Shown: one piece after another, positions 48,307-63,500 of the stretch | Layout of the letters: every line of letters starts with the position of its first letter | Position numbering within the stretch: position 1 is the first letter of the stretch | Source: Hybos culiciformis | Lineage: Eukaryota > Arthropoda > Insecta > Diptera > Hybotidae | Direction: 5' to 3' | DNA: 64,000 nt | Assembly (NCBI GenBank): GCA_964007475.1 | Contig: OZ023274.1 | Span: 37,999,860 to 38,063,859, forward strand | Notes under the pieces: model-generated | Database searches by the model: none | What the model was told of the DNA's origin: nothing | What the model saw: the letters and a program-made list of their open reading frames with translations, nothing else | Translations under genes and position numbers: made by a program

Positions 48307-51300
48307 CATAATCTTTTTTATGTCAATAATTTTATAATTATATTTTATATATTTTGAAGTCAAATTAAGTAATTTTCTACTTGACAGATTTTGTTAAAAA
48401 AAATTTCTATAATTTATATACTTTTTAATAAAGTTAGCCATATAAAACGCAAAATAATGTTAACATAAATTCATGAAAAATAAAAATTTAAAAATAATGG
48501 CGATTGCTACATTTAAGTTCCAAGATTATATACAATTTATTATTTTTGTGCCTACTTCAAATAAACATATTAAAATTTAACAAAAAAAATAAAAAATTTA
48601 AATAAAACCAGCGAAAAAATAAACTACAAACGGAACAAAGACGACGGTAAAGCAATTACACCTACTTGCCAGCCAGTATGATTTTGCACAAAATAAATTC
48701 TATTAAAAATATCATTTAATTTTTATTAAAAAAAAAAAAAAATTACTGAAATCAAATAAATTTTATTATAAAAAGATATTTATGAATAAATTAAGAAGAT
48801 ACTTATTTTTTTTTTTTTTTGCAGATATTATATTTAATTAATCATTAATAAAATTAAAATAAATAAATTATTTTTTATAGCAGCAGAAATTTTTCTAAGT
48901 TTGCATCATAGATTAATTGCATTATTTTTAGTGTGGCGCCAAAAAAAAAATATTAATGTTTTTTTTAAAACAAATTGAAAGTTTTGTATAAAAAAAAAAA
49001 TTACTACTGCTGGCTTCTGCAAAACGCCACGAAGTTTAAAAGAAGTAGAATTAAATAAAAAATATTTAATGTGTCCAAATATTTTAATTTCCGCCTTCTA
49101 ATGCTTTAAATATCAATAAGTATTAAAAAAACCTATTTTGATGATGAAGTTTTCAAACGGAATAAGTTGTCATTGTAATTCTGACAAATATAATTAATCA
49201 TCGAATTGGAAAATTGGTAACATGGTCTCAAAATCCCTCGCTCTCGCTTAAAGTTTGAATCGATTGTCTTTTAGACTTTTTAAATAAAAAAATTATTAAA
49301 TTTTTTTTGGGTTTCAAAACATAATACCGAAAATAATTGGTTTCATAATGTTTGTAAGAAAAATTATACATATTAATCAATATAGCATAAAATTATGTCG
49401 TAAAAGGTGTTGTGTTTAGTTCATATCCACCTCTGCACTTTTTGTATTCTTTTATTTTTTTATTTTTTTTAAATTGCTCACTAAATTAAAAATAATAATC
49501 AATTTTCCACCCCAATCTTATTAATAAATAATAATATTTTTTATGTTTTTTTTTTAATTTTGACTTTAAATATGCACATTCATAATTTCGTATGACATCT
49601 AAAAAAATATAATGTCAATAAATATTGAAAAAATGTTTATATATTTTTTTTTTCATTTTATTTAATTTTATTTATTTATATTTTTTTTTTAAAAGAACAT
49701 AAAATAAGTATACACTAAAATGTGCATGTTAAACAAAAATTATTGCAACCTATTATAAAATTAACATAAATACCGAAAATGAAACATTTAACCTAAAGAT
49801 TTCAAATATCTTGTACAATATTATGTTGGAAAAACAAAAAAACAAAAGTTATTAGTTTTATTAAATAACAAAAACCATATAAAGAAATAAATAAAGATAA
49901 AGCATTTTATTTATTATTATTATCAAATGTCGGTGGTCCATAATCGTATTACTATGAACTTCACGATGGTGTGTGATAGAACGGAAGTATGATAGTGGAT
50001 ATTAAACTTATTATTTGATGTTATTGAAAACAGATCGAATGAGAGCTTATTATAATAAGATCTTTTATTAGTCTGTTTATTTTATTTGTATGCTATACAG
50101 AGGTATAGGAAGATAATGTACATACTATATAGTACACAACTTAAGAAAGTTGTTTGTTCATTTTATTATCAAATTAGGATAATCATTTAAATTTTATTCT
50201 GATTTAAGCTTTCATTCAAACACGAACCCTTTCTTATTATTTTTTTCAATGCTTTAAGATACTTGGGCATTTATACATTTCTGATATTTAGAATTTGACT
50301 ATCCCAAAAATTAACTAACGAAATTAAAATAACACGATGCATGCAGTTCAAATTAATTTTTCTCATTTAAGATGTAAATTTTTTTTTTTAATATTTTCCA
50401 CATAATTTATTTGCTTATTGAAGCATATAATTATTTAGAAACAAAATAATAATAAAAAGTTTATTTGTTTATATAACAAATTGAAACGAATTTTTAAAGC
50501 TCGGAATTTTAGAAACTATTTTTCCAATTGTGTAAAATAACATTATTATTTTATTTTATTTTTACAAGAAAAAAATATAATTTTTGATTTTTTTTTTTTA
50601 GACAATTAAGGAATTTTGTAGTAAGGTGTTATGTTAAAAATTAATAAAAAAAAAAAAATACGTTTTGTATAACTAATCAGCAAGAGATTTCCAGGTGTTC
50701 AAAAAATATTTATCTTTTATATTATATATTAATTTAGATATTATTGTTAGACCGAGGTATCGAAAGGTATTGAAATATTTAACTTATGCAAATTAGAAAT
50801 ATATTTATGTGAATATTTATATATAATTTTAAAACAAAACACAATTTTTTTTTGTCTTAAAATGTAATTTAGTGTTTAGCTAAATTATGACAATAAATTT
50901 TAAATTCTTAAATTTGAAAAAAAATAAACAAGATAAAAATATATTAAATTATGTCAAATAAGAATTTTTAAAAGGAAATATTTTTTTTTAATTCATAATA
51001 TTTAAGAGTGTATTGTGTATATAATTGATTTCTCAATTGGCTTCGATTTGCGAAATGTAGAACAACTATCAAAATTTTACAGAACGAAAAGAATTTGTGC
51101 TTGTAAAAAATTTTACAGAAAAAAAAAGTAGTTGGACTTGTAAAATGGACTACGTCTACGGCAAATTCACTGGCGATTAACTCATAACTAATACACTTTT
51201 ATATTATATATTATCTTAAAATATATAAAATTGATTATTAAGTTATACTATATTTCTGTTTTTAATGAAAACTATTTGATTATAATATGTCTCCAATTTT

Positions 51301-51309
51301 CTAACATAT
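48307..51309. other. AT-rich gene-free stretch
   Basis: No gene or bounded repeat was recognised. Short GC-richer strings (for example 49926-49990) have no clear structure. Confidence 0.6.
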
Positions 51310-51540
51310 ATTATTTAGGACCCCGATTAGGTTTGGAACCACGAAAATCATAAATTAGTAAAATGACCCCCTTAAAATCTAATCATAACTAACCAGCGAC
51401 AATCAAGACAAAATTCACCCAACAATTGAAGATTTATTTGTGTAAGGGTTTTGAGGTACGGTCCTATCATAGACCATCCTTCCATCGTACCATCATATCC
51501 AACCCACGACTAACCCGCGAAAACTCTAAAAAATGTGAAA
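51310..51540. other. Mixed-composition islet, possible relic element
   Basis: About 230 bp with noticeably more C and G than the flanks, including GGACCCCGATTAGG, several ACCC strings and CGACTAACCCGCG. No frame stays open across it on either strand and no repeat partner was found in the window. It may be a decayed transposon or conserved non-coding DNA. Confidence 0.3.
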
Positions 51541-54500
51541 TTATAATTTTAAAAAAATACCATTATTTTATTAACATCAATGTTTTAGAAAGTGTTAATT
51601 AAAAAAAAAAGAAAAATTGCAAAAAATTTGTGTGGCAGCTAGTTTATGTATATTTTAATCAATATTGTAATTTTTTAATATTTATATCAATGTCATAATT
51701 TTCTTACTAATTGTTTAATCCTAAACTACAAAAAATAGAAATAATATATTTTAGCCGATGTTAAACTTCTTAAAAAAAAGTCCATTTACAATCCATCTAT
51801 TTCTATACTTTTAAATTAAAAGAAATTATTTTAATTGATTCGATGTTTGTCAAAATTAGATTTAAACAATTTATTTATAAAATTGATTAAATTTGAGCTG
51901 AGTGCTTACATTATAGGATATTAAAGTTTTAATTCACGGTGGTATTCTGCAATCGTATATATTTCTAATGATAATAAAATTCTGTGTATTAAGTTATTAG
52001 AAAGTTTTAACATATAATGTACAAATATAAAAAATTATGTTCATATTTATGTAAACAGTTAATGTTTTTGCCAAAGTATATTCATAAATAATTTTTATTT
52101 TTTACTCTGTGAATTCAATCAATTTAGTTTATGGTTAAAACAAAAAAAAATTACCATTAATATTTTTGATGAAAAATTTATTTATTTTTTTAACTATTAA
52201 ATTTTATTTTATTTCTATGTATATCTCTATGTATACTACTATCTATGTACACATAAAAACATATTTTATTTTAGTTTTTCAATATTTATTTTGAATATCT
52301 TCGGGCATTGAAGTGATAAGTTATTAAAACGATTAAAGTAAAGTACAAAAAAAAAAGTTGTTATTAAGAATGAAAAACATGAGAAAAATATTTTTAAAAT
52401 AATTTGTCTTTGAGTGAATATAACGATTTATGTAACTATACATACAAAATCTATAATGTTATAGTGAATTATATGAACATTATTTCATTCAATCAAATAA
52501 AAGAATTTATTGCATTATGGACATTCAAACAAGCGCGACTTAAATTGAAATTTACCATTATTCATTGTGTATAAAGTAAATTTCGCTATTCAGTGCAATG
52601 TGTATAAGATTCAGTTGATTCAGAAAAGAATTTATAGTCAAGTTACTCGCAGGAAACTTAAAGTTACATAATAAAATAAAGATAGCAAAGTCAATTAAGA
52701 TGTTTAATAATGATAAACTACATTGCAATACGCTTAACTAAACATTTTCACAATGACCTCATCTAGAGAAATTTAGGTAAAATAAAATCAGTTAAAATTT
52801 AACCGTCGGTATACCTAATAAATACCTACTAAATACAACAAAAAAGAAAAAACAAACTGTCATAAAATTTAAATATTAGAATATTAAAGAATATAATCAG
52901 TTTTATATAACAAAAAACAAAATAACTATTTTATGTAAATTTTAGCCCATTAGGTGCTACTTCTGGGCTGTTCTATTACTTTTACCAAGATATCTTGCTG
53001 TGCCTATTTATTATAATAATTTTCTAATTTCGCATGCAACAATGAAAATATATGTGCTTGGGTTTTTTTTTTTTTTTATTAATTTTTCAAATCTTATTTA
53101 GAGACATACATACATATATACATCAATATAATTTGTAACCTAAGTGCATAAATTAACCTCTTTTATGCATATTCAATTTATAAAAAGTATAATTTTTTTT
53201 TTGTATAATTTTTCGCTGCAAATTTCATGGTTTACTTAAGTAGAATTAAAAATGCAAAGTATGCATTCACGTTTTTATTATAATTTTATTTTTTATTCGT
53301 CACTTCCTTTATTCACTGAGAAAATTATTGAAATTTTATGAAGTTTTATGAAGTTGGAGATTGTAAAATGAGTAATTTTATAGATTCTAGTATGTGGGTG
53401 GGAAATATAAAAAAGGTTTCAATACCTAATTTACAGAATTTTAATTTCAAGACTTTTATGCTACTAAATGATTATAAATATACAGCGAAAAATTTCTTAT
53501 CTGTCGTTAAACATTTAAAATACTTATGTTTATTGGACTGCTTTTCAGATCAGTAACATCTAACAGGGTTGAAGGGTACCCCACTATTTTAAGAGGTTAT
53601 ACTTATTTTCTTCTAGTTTCGTTGAAAAACTTATGAAATTTCCTACATTTTGTTATATGATACAAAATTTCAAAAATCCGTAAAGTTTATTTAATTTATT
53701 ATTTCACAGTTTTGTTTTAGAATCGCCATTGATTGATTTTTTGGACTTCATAAATAACTTTCAAAAAAAATCTGTGACTGTAATATAGGATAAGGGTTGA
53801 GAAAAAAATAGATCTGGTACTTTATAATATTTAAATATAATTCCCTTCTCATAAATTACTATATTACTATATTTAAAAATTAATTATTTTTTTCTCTGTG
53901 CAACATATAAAAAGTTATAAAATAGTTAAATTGTTTTTTTATTTTTTGTTTTACTTTGTTGTGTAAGAATGATTGATGCCCACAGTTTGTGGATTTTTTT
54001 GTTATTTGAATTTTAATGTTTTGCATTCCAATCGATTTTGTATATATGTACATAATATTCTTAAAATAAATCTCAGATTGGCATTATAACAATGTATCTG
54101 ATTTATTAATGGAATGTCACTAGTTTTATTTTAACGAAAAATAAAAAAAAAATTAAATAGAAAAATAAAAGTTTTATGCAATTTGTTTTAATAATGTGCA
54201 CACATTAATTGAGTTTTCTATAGATTTTTAATTATTTAACCAATATTCATATTTTTAAATTTATGTTAAATTTTATTAATTAAATAACTGTGGGTACACA
54301 TATATTCCAAATTAGAAATATCACATATTTTTTGAAGACTATCTAGTATACTATCTAGTACACCATGTAATATACTATCTGTACAAATATGTCAAAGTAG
54401 ACATTGTACATTTAACAATAATGTAGATACAATTTCTTCCTTTTTTTCTAGTTATAGAATGATTAATATTAACAACTCCCAACTCCAATACAAAAAAATT

Positions 54501-57500
54501 AATCATAAAATCCAATCAGTTTTTCTTAAATAGACAAAAAAAAGATAGTGTAGTATGAAAGCAATAAACATAATAAAACATATCATAAAAAGAACAACGA
54601 AATTGATATAATTTCTTAAATAATAGCAATAAAGAACAAAACTTTTCTTTGAGTATGAAATCGTATATCAAGGGTACGTATGTGTGTAAGCAGTATTTTA
54701 CGTACATTTTTTTTCCATTGTATATACATCAGCAAAAAACTAAAACCTTTTTTCTGAATGAAAATGGCAAAAAAAAAACTAATAAAAACCAATAAACTCA
54801 AGTGGTAAATGAATGACCATGATATTATCCATCCCTTATTTTTGCCATTTCCAATTTTTCTTCTTTTTTTTTTTTTGTTTTGTTCAAAGAACCCAATAAA
54901 AATACACATTTTTTTTTTTTTTGGGTTCTATTGAAATTAAAATTGAATGGACATAGAATCGTATATGGTTATAAAAGATTTTTGTCTAATAAAAATTATT
55001 GTAAACATTCTGTTTATATTTTTCTTTTTGATTTTTAAACCAAAAAAAAAATTTAAAATGAAGAAAGAGATTCTAATAATTTTGTACGCAAATAAAATAG
55101 GTATGTAATGTATTATATATGATTAGAAAAATATTCAAAAACAAAAAAAAAGTAGGATTTAACTTTTATAAATAATCAAGCAAAAAAAAATTTACACATT
55201 CCGCCCATAGCGGTGTGTAGAATGTATAGAGAATCCGATTGTTTAGCGAAACCTTATAAAATCAAACTTCCAATTTCAAATGCAAAGTACACAATTTTGG
55301 AATATAGTATTTTCCTTAAAATCTTTTTGAATTAACTTAATACTATGATTAAGACAATGCAATATCAATATATGAGTTGAAGACAAATATTATTTTCATT
55401 AAGTAAGCTTTCAAGTTCTTTTCAAAACCAACAAAACCATCTAGGCATATTTAAAAGGACGATTAGCTGGTCTGATTGACTGAAAAGTATACTTAAAAGT
55501 AGAAAATTTGTCACGACCGCTGAAGTAGACACAACTCTTTCACTGATAAGCATTAGGGATTATTTGGGATTATTTGGCATTATTTATGTTTTATGATTGA
55601 AATATAAACTTATATACATTATTGACTATAGTACTACACGATCAAACTATCCAAAAAGATTATTTTTTATATGTAGATTTTTTATCCCAAATTCAAGTAT
55701 TATGTATATAATATCTAATAAATACTATATGTACATTTTTTATTAACCATTTTCCAAAAGAAAGAAAACATGTTTTTTAACAATAAAAAAAAAAATAACA
55801 TTATTATATATTTCTTGAATAATCGCTCAAGGATATTAAAATGTCCATTTTCATTATAATTTTGTATAAAAAAATTTTCTGTTGCATAAAAACATAATAA
55901 TAATTTTTAATGGTCAAAATAAGGATTTATTTTTCAAATAATATAAATAAAATCTTAAGGGAATCATAAACATTTTTTGATTAAAATTTATTGAATTTTC
56001 AATAAAATATAAAATTTGAGTTAAAAAAAAATAATAATAAATAAGGTATAAGGAATTCAAATAAATGGAAGGAATAAAATAATATTGCAGGGAATTTTTA
56101 CTATATCATAAAAAATGAAAAATCATCATTTATTTTTAGATAATTTGTGCATCGAAGAAAATTTTGAACTTCCTATCATATGTCAAAATATATTTGCGAG
56201 AAAATAAATTTTCATCAAAGTGATTATTGTAATACAACAGAACTTATAGTTTTCATCAGAAACTTAATTTGAAAAATTAAATCTTATGACGGTTCTGGTC
56301 GTTTATTGTCACTTTGAGGCTTTATGTATAATTCAAGAATTGAAAAGCATTATTTTTCCAAAAATTTAATATATTATGGAAATCATTATTAAGTTAAGTA
56401 ATAAATAAATAAAAAAAAAAATTATTTTTTGAAAAAATAAAATAATAAATTAATTTTTTTTTTTTCCTTTGTAAATAAATATTAGTCAGACAGAAGTTGG
56501 AGGAGCACATTATATAAAGAAAATTATTATAATATTATTTTTGCAAAATATTTTATCCTGAAAAGGATGTATGCAAAGTAAAAAAAAAATAAAAAAAATA
56601 AAATTATTAAAAATAATTTGGTTTGAAATTCAAAGCTACTAGACGTCATTCTAAAAATAAAGTACGAAAAAAGGAAAAATTCAAAATCGTATTATGAAAG
56701 AAATCGACAAATTTCCAATTTTCTTTATTGTAAAAAATATATAATAATATACATAGTAATACGTATATATATATTTTCAATCCACTAAGGGAAATCTTGT
56801 TTATTTGATTTTTCATTTTTTTTTTTTTTTTTAATAAAATATTATAATATGAAATTTCAAATTCAAAAAAGGAAAAAAAAAAATAAACAAAAAATTTTGC
56901 AATAAAAGATGTTTGACTTTTTTTTTTTTATTTTCTTTTTTTTTTAAGGTATGTAGGTACAAAAGGATATGTAGAAAATTGAAAAAAAAATAAAAAATTG
57001 GTTTCTAAGAAAAAAAAACAAACAAATTGTATATATTTTCATTTTGATGTTAATACATTTTTCATCACATCAGGAGACTTTAGTGCACTTGAAGTATTAA
57101 TAATTGATTTTTTTTTTTTTAAATTGAAATACTTTGATGTAAGCCTTAGTGTCAGATTCATCAATATTAGAAAACAATTTAGAATATATTTAAAAAAAAA
57201 ATTATATATATTTTGCGTCTAAAAATTCTGGTTTTTTTTATGTTTTTATGCGCCTAAAAATTCTTGTTACATAATGTTGTGGCCATTATAGTCAACAATT
57301 AAATATATGAATTTAATTTGCCATTAGAATCATTGCGAACAAAACTTTTCCAGCTGTTGTTCTGTACTATCCAAACGAATCGTAGCGTACTTTGAAGCAA
57401 TGAGGTTTTGAAGTACAGATTTATTATATGGGGTATGAGCTAAGTTGCCTAAATAGTTTTTATAGTTCTTGCTTATTAGGGGATTTTTTTAAATCGAAAT

Positions 57501-60500
57501 ATACACTTATTTTATACTTTTAAAAAATTTCAAAGTAATAATTAGTAATAATGTACCTCAATGGCCATCTTATATTATAAGGCATAAGCTCTAATAGCTC
57601 ATATATCTGAAAAATTCCTGAAAATATCATAACTTTTAAATACCATAACTTTTTTAGCTTTTTTAAATTTATAAAATATATATAAATATAAATATACATT
57701 TATCCAATCTATATAATTAAATCCCATTTTCATTACGAAATTACATTATATTAATACACATACATATATTTATAATAAAGGTAAAAATTTTCTCATTAAT
57801 ACCTGTTGCTTATATAAATTTTAATAATAAACAAACACACATACAAAAACTAATACAGAGAAAATTTTTATTTTCGCTTTCATTAAAAATATATAATTTT
57901 CCTTTTTGTTTTTTTGTATTTTGTTTTTTTTTTTGTTTTACTGAAAAGTCCTTGACCTAAGTATAATGAAACCAAAGTAGGTATAGAGGGAGCGAAGAAG
58001 ATGCTTCTTATATAAAAATATAATATGTATATAACATAGATGTAAAATTCATTCATCTTGCAGCAGCCAAAGTTCATTAAAATTTATTTCAAGGATAATG
58101 TATTAGTGCAGAAATGTAGGTAAATGACAAAAAAAAAAATTCTATATATATAAACTTTGCATCGTTAAATTCTTCCCCCATAAAAAAACAGAATTAAAAA
58201 AAAGTTTATCTTCAGATTTTCTCTACTGATAATATTATGCAAAATGGAAAATAAATGAAAAGGAAAAAGAAATTTTTTTTTTTTATAATTAAGTTTCCTT
58301 GAAATAAAAGTTGATCCATTAAATGTGGAAAACGGAAATTCTGACGAAATTTAAACCTATTTTTGAGGAAATATTTTAAAAAAATTTTGTGACATAAATC
58401 TTTATAAATTCTTGCTGCGATTATAGAAGTTCCAGCTTTTTGCTAGGAATCTAAACGAAATTCAGGGCATATTATTTCAACCAAAATGAAATTGTACTAA
58501 AATTATCAAAACTATACATAAATGATGTGCATTTCAATAAAACAGGGAACAATAAGTATTAGATTAGGATTTGGATATTAAAACAAAGACTGTTAGACTC
58601 TTTAAAGTTTCTGAATTTTTGAGAATCAAAAATAACTTTCTGCTAAAATTATTACTCTATTAAATATCTTAACTTTAAGAATCCCATTAAAACTTAGAGT
58701 AAAAGAAATAGCCCACTTTTAATTTCAAAATTTATTTTTTATAGTCTCAATTTTTAAATTTAATATTATTATATTTTTTGCATAACATTTTGTGTCATCA
58801 GTTTTTTTTTATTTTTTTTTTCAACGAGTTTCCCACATTTTCCCGCTAAATTTTAATTTTATATCATAAAATGTAGAGATTTCTTTTTTTTTTTTGTTAT
58901 ATTTAGCGAGGGGCTTTTCATTGAATTTTATTGAAGTAGTAGTGTGGGGGATAAATTATTCACATTTATAATTATGAGTACGCGAAAACAAGTTAAAAAG
59001 AAGAGAGAAAAATAATTGTGAAAGAAAAAAAAAAAAACATTTCCAATGTTTTTTTTTTTTTTTTAATAAATCAGAAGGAAAACTTTTTTGTTTACAATTA
59101 TACGGTATAATGAAATGAAAATTCTTCTCTTGTGTTCATGACCTAGGAAAATATTTTGCCGGGAAAATTCTAATTAAAAAATTGTGTTTACAAAATGAAA
59201 TTGGGTTAGAAGGTTACCGAACTTTTAATTTGTATATATTTTCTTTTAAATGTCTGTAAAATTTGTATGAAGAGAGTTATTGAATTTTTTTTTTTAGGAT
59301 ATTAAAATTTGATATGATGTTGAAAGAAGAAGTTTAATATTTATTTGTTTTGGCAGCGTATTTATAACTCATTTAATTCATAAGTCCCAAAATCACAAAT
59401 GAACTATATGTTTTATATAAATTAGATAAATATAATGCCATTAAGTTTAACAAATAGTTAAATCTTAATAGTCAAAATAAAATATGATGTGAATGAGATA
59501 ATATTTGAAATAGTTTTTTTGCACCTGTAAGTATTATGCCAAAATTTTCCTAATATTGAATGAGAGTCATATTGGATATAATTTTATGATTAAAAAAATT
59601 TATTTTTGCTAAATAATTTCTAGGAAAATAGATAGAAATAGTTAAAAATTGATTTATAAAAAGGTTAAAATAATCAATAATCTATCTGTAACTTTAACTA
59701 ACTTTAAAATAAAACAATGAATGAAACATAAACATAATAATGATTATGCTAATTATCTTATATAAAAAGGAAAAGCTAATTTCACTGTTTATGAACATTT
59801 TTATTTGATACAAGTATTATACAAAATATATCATTAATAAGGGTATTTCAGCAATTCAATTCTGGTAATATCCTTAAGATTCCAAAATTAAGGAAAATCA
59901 ATTAATAATGAGTGTTTTAAAGTATATACCTAGGAGTTTGTATCCACAAAAACTTCGAGAAAATGAACATTTTCCCAACCACAGAAATTTGATTTCGAAT
60001 AATTTCCTAAAATTATTTTATAAAAGAAAAACCCAAAATTAATTTCATTTGAAATGTACCAAAGAAAACTGAAATTGTGTTTTTCTCCAATAAATTTTTT
60101 TTTATGAGAATACATTTTCAATAATTGAATGAAATGGATCAAATTTAAATGACATTATGTTACTTTTTTTTTTTCTACTTTTGATTTGTAACTTTTTTTT
60201 TCTTTTTATTTTATTGTACACGTCTTCATTTTTCAATAAGATATAAATCATCAGACTAACAGAAAATCAATTTAAAATACCCGGAGCTATTGCTTAAAAT
60301 GCTCTCTGAATTTATTTGAATTCAATTCAAAAATTTATCAACAAAACATAAAAGCTTTAAAAGTAAGTTTGAAATGGAGATTTTGATCTCCGGTTTGATA
60401 AGAATTTTACACGAGAATACAATCTACCTCATTTACCTACTTCATTTAATAGTTATCTTTTTATACATGAAATTCTATTTGAGACCAAATCTGATGCCGA

Positions 60501-63500
60501 AATCACGAATTTTTTGATATAATATTTTGATTATGAGTCAAAAATCAACTTTTCCAAACCATAAAACATAATTACAAACATGGACGTAAATTTTTAAATA
60601 GTAAAATTAAGAAAAATTTCAAGATAAGCGGTTTAATCGATTTTTACTTCTATCTAAATTTTATATGTATTGAAAAAAATGGGTTCAAAAATATTGAAAA
60701 GTTTTTGGGGAAAAAAAACTTATCTTCAGATCTGAATTGTACGTATAGTTACATTATCTTTTTTTCCATGAAATGAACACCAGCGATATATGTAATGCCA
60801 AAAAAATATATGTAAGTGTATAATTTCTATTTAAAACATATTTTGATCAGAAAGAAATGTTATTGATTTTATATATAATACATACATATATGTAAAGTTA
60901 TATAGGATTAAGGATAAAAGGATATGTAATAATTTTTATTCGTTAGAATTGTGAACAATGTTTTCCAAAAAAATGTAAATTTGAAAGAAAAATAAAATCT
61001 TCTGGAAGGAGTTGATTTTTGCTGAGAGGAGGCATTTTAAATAATGTAAAATATATAGTTGTGTTTCTACAGAAAGAAAATTATCCGATTATGTGAAATG
61101 AATTATGTTAAAAGTTTTGACAAAAACACGAAAAAAATTATTAAAATTTATGTAGAACTATTTATGTGGCGTCTTTCGAAGTCTTTTTTTAGTATAAAAT
61201 TTTACATTCTTCATCATAAACACCCTAATCTTATTAATTGTATTTTATATATTGTAAGTTTGTACTTATGTTTATGGAATCCTATGACAAAACTAAATTC
61301 CACAAAACTAAATACAGGTCCTATAAAATAATGTATATATTCTTTAATTTGAGATTTCAAATAAGACTTTATAGTAATATGTCCTTAATATTGGAGTTTT
61401 TCCAATTGAGTTTAGGAAATTTAACAAAACTAAAATTTTTTTAGGTTGACGGAACTTTTCAGATATAAAATTAGTTTTATGTTGTATCTATGTATAAGAT
61501 TATAAAAATGGAATACTAACGACTGTGTTTCGTAGTTCGACACACGCTACTATATACAAACTACCAACCAACATTATTGTCGTATCTACGGTACTAATGT
61601 TTTTCCAAAAAAAAAATAAAGGAAATAACAATATTTTTTAAAGAATCAAAATATTTTTTTTTTTAAATTTATTCCAAAATTTTATATGTTGTTCTTTTTT
61701 TTTTTTCTTCGTTCTTTTTTCACTTTTTCAATAATGGATACATGTAAAAATAATATGATATTTCATTTTTTATTTTACTTAGTAATTCCCAAAAGGAGTA
61801 AAATGTTATTAAGGTAAAAGCTTCTGCGAGATGGAAATTTTTTTTTTTCCAATTTTCTTTTCTTTTTTTTTTTTTCAAGGAAATCCATTTTAATATATCA
61901 AAGAAACAAAAAAAAAAAAGCTATAAAATTTGTAAAAATGTTAAAAATGTAAAAAAAACGAGTTTTCAAAATGACAAAATAATAAAAATGAAATATTTCT
62001 GAATTTCTAATGATTTTCATCAAAAAGAAATTGAAAATAATCAAATATCAATCACATTTTAAGAAGCATAAAGAAATATATTATATGTATATGCAATGGG
62101 ATAAAATAAAAGTACAAAATTACGTAAATTAAATGAAATAAATTTAATATGTACCAAAAATGAGACGTAAAAAAAATTGGTTTTTCTTTTTTTAGATTTG
62201 TAGGTAGTATGTAGCATACATGTTAACAAACATTTATAGGGCTTTTAAGAGGATGAGAACAAAAACAGTAGAAGCAATCAATTTTCTTTTCCATCAATTT
62301 TTTGTTTTTTTTTTTTTTCTTCGTTACGTGATGTCAAATATCTTTTCTCATGCCTACAAAAAAGCAAAAAACATTGATCAAAGTTAAAAAAAAATTCTGC
62401 TATATGTAAGTGCCGAATATAGTTAGCGAATTTTGATGATAAATCCCTAGGTATATTTTATTCTTAACATCTATTGGTTTTCCATGGCAAGTAAGTACAT
62501 TCATACCACACACTTTTTAATGATTTTGAACTTCGAAGTCGCTTTCGATATACATATTTTAGGGCGGGTAAGTTTTTATCTGGTAATGTAGAAAGAATAT
62601 ATGTTATATTTATTCTCCTAATACCAAAAGGTATTAAATAAGCTAAAAGCAATTTTAATAAATAATTCTAAGTTTAGAACAACCTGCAAACCCATTACAC
62701 GACTTTATCATAGATCTGGATAGTGTATTCGAGCTATGAACTAGAATTCTAACATCATAACAATCTTTAGTTTTTCAACACTATTCTAATTTTTTTTTTT
62801 TGTAATTTTTAAATTTTTCATTTTTATCGAAAATGTTTTTATTTTTTTTTTTTTTGTTTTTCACACCAAAACGATTTAAATGTTTAGAATCGAATAATTC
62901 GAAAATAATTGAGTGGAACAATATAATGATTTTATTTCAAATACATAAAGTCACTGAATAAGGAATAAAAAATATTTATGTTGTATTTTAATGTCTCTTT
63001 TTTTGTTTAACTTCAAAGTAATTTTATTTCAATAAACTTTTTTAATTTGATTAACTTAAAGAAATTTTCTTTAAAGTAAAAAAATATAATTTTAATCAGA
63101 AATATTTTATTCCTTATTTATATGACAATTGAAACGGAATAAATGAGAAAATCTAAATTTATATCTTTTACATAGAATTTCAATATTATTTTAGATTGTT
63201 AGAATGATCTTAACATGACAATTAATTTTCAAAACTGATGTACTATTACATACTAATTTAAATAAGGCCATTATTAATCCTACAACAGAGTCATTATTTA
63301 TTGTACTATATATACTTAAAATGTATATATGTACTTAAAATTTGATAAAAATTGGAAAAATGCAAATTAAATATCCAAAATAAAAATACAAGATTTAAAA
63401 CATAAATTCAATGTTCATTATCTAAGTCTTTACTAGTTTATCTTGGTAAGAATATATTCCAATATATGTATTTCGATAATTTTTGTGCATAAATTTCTTT

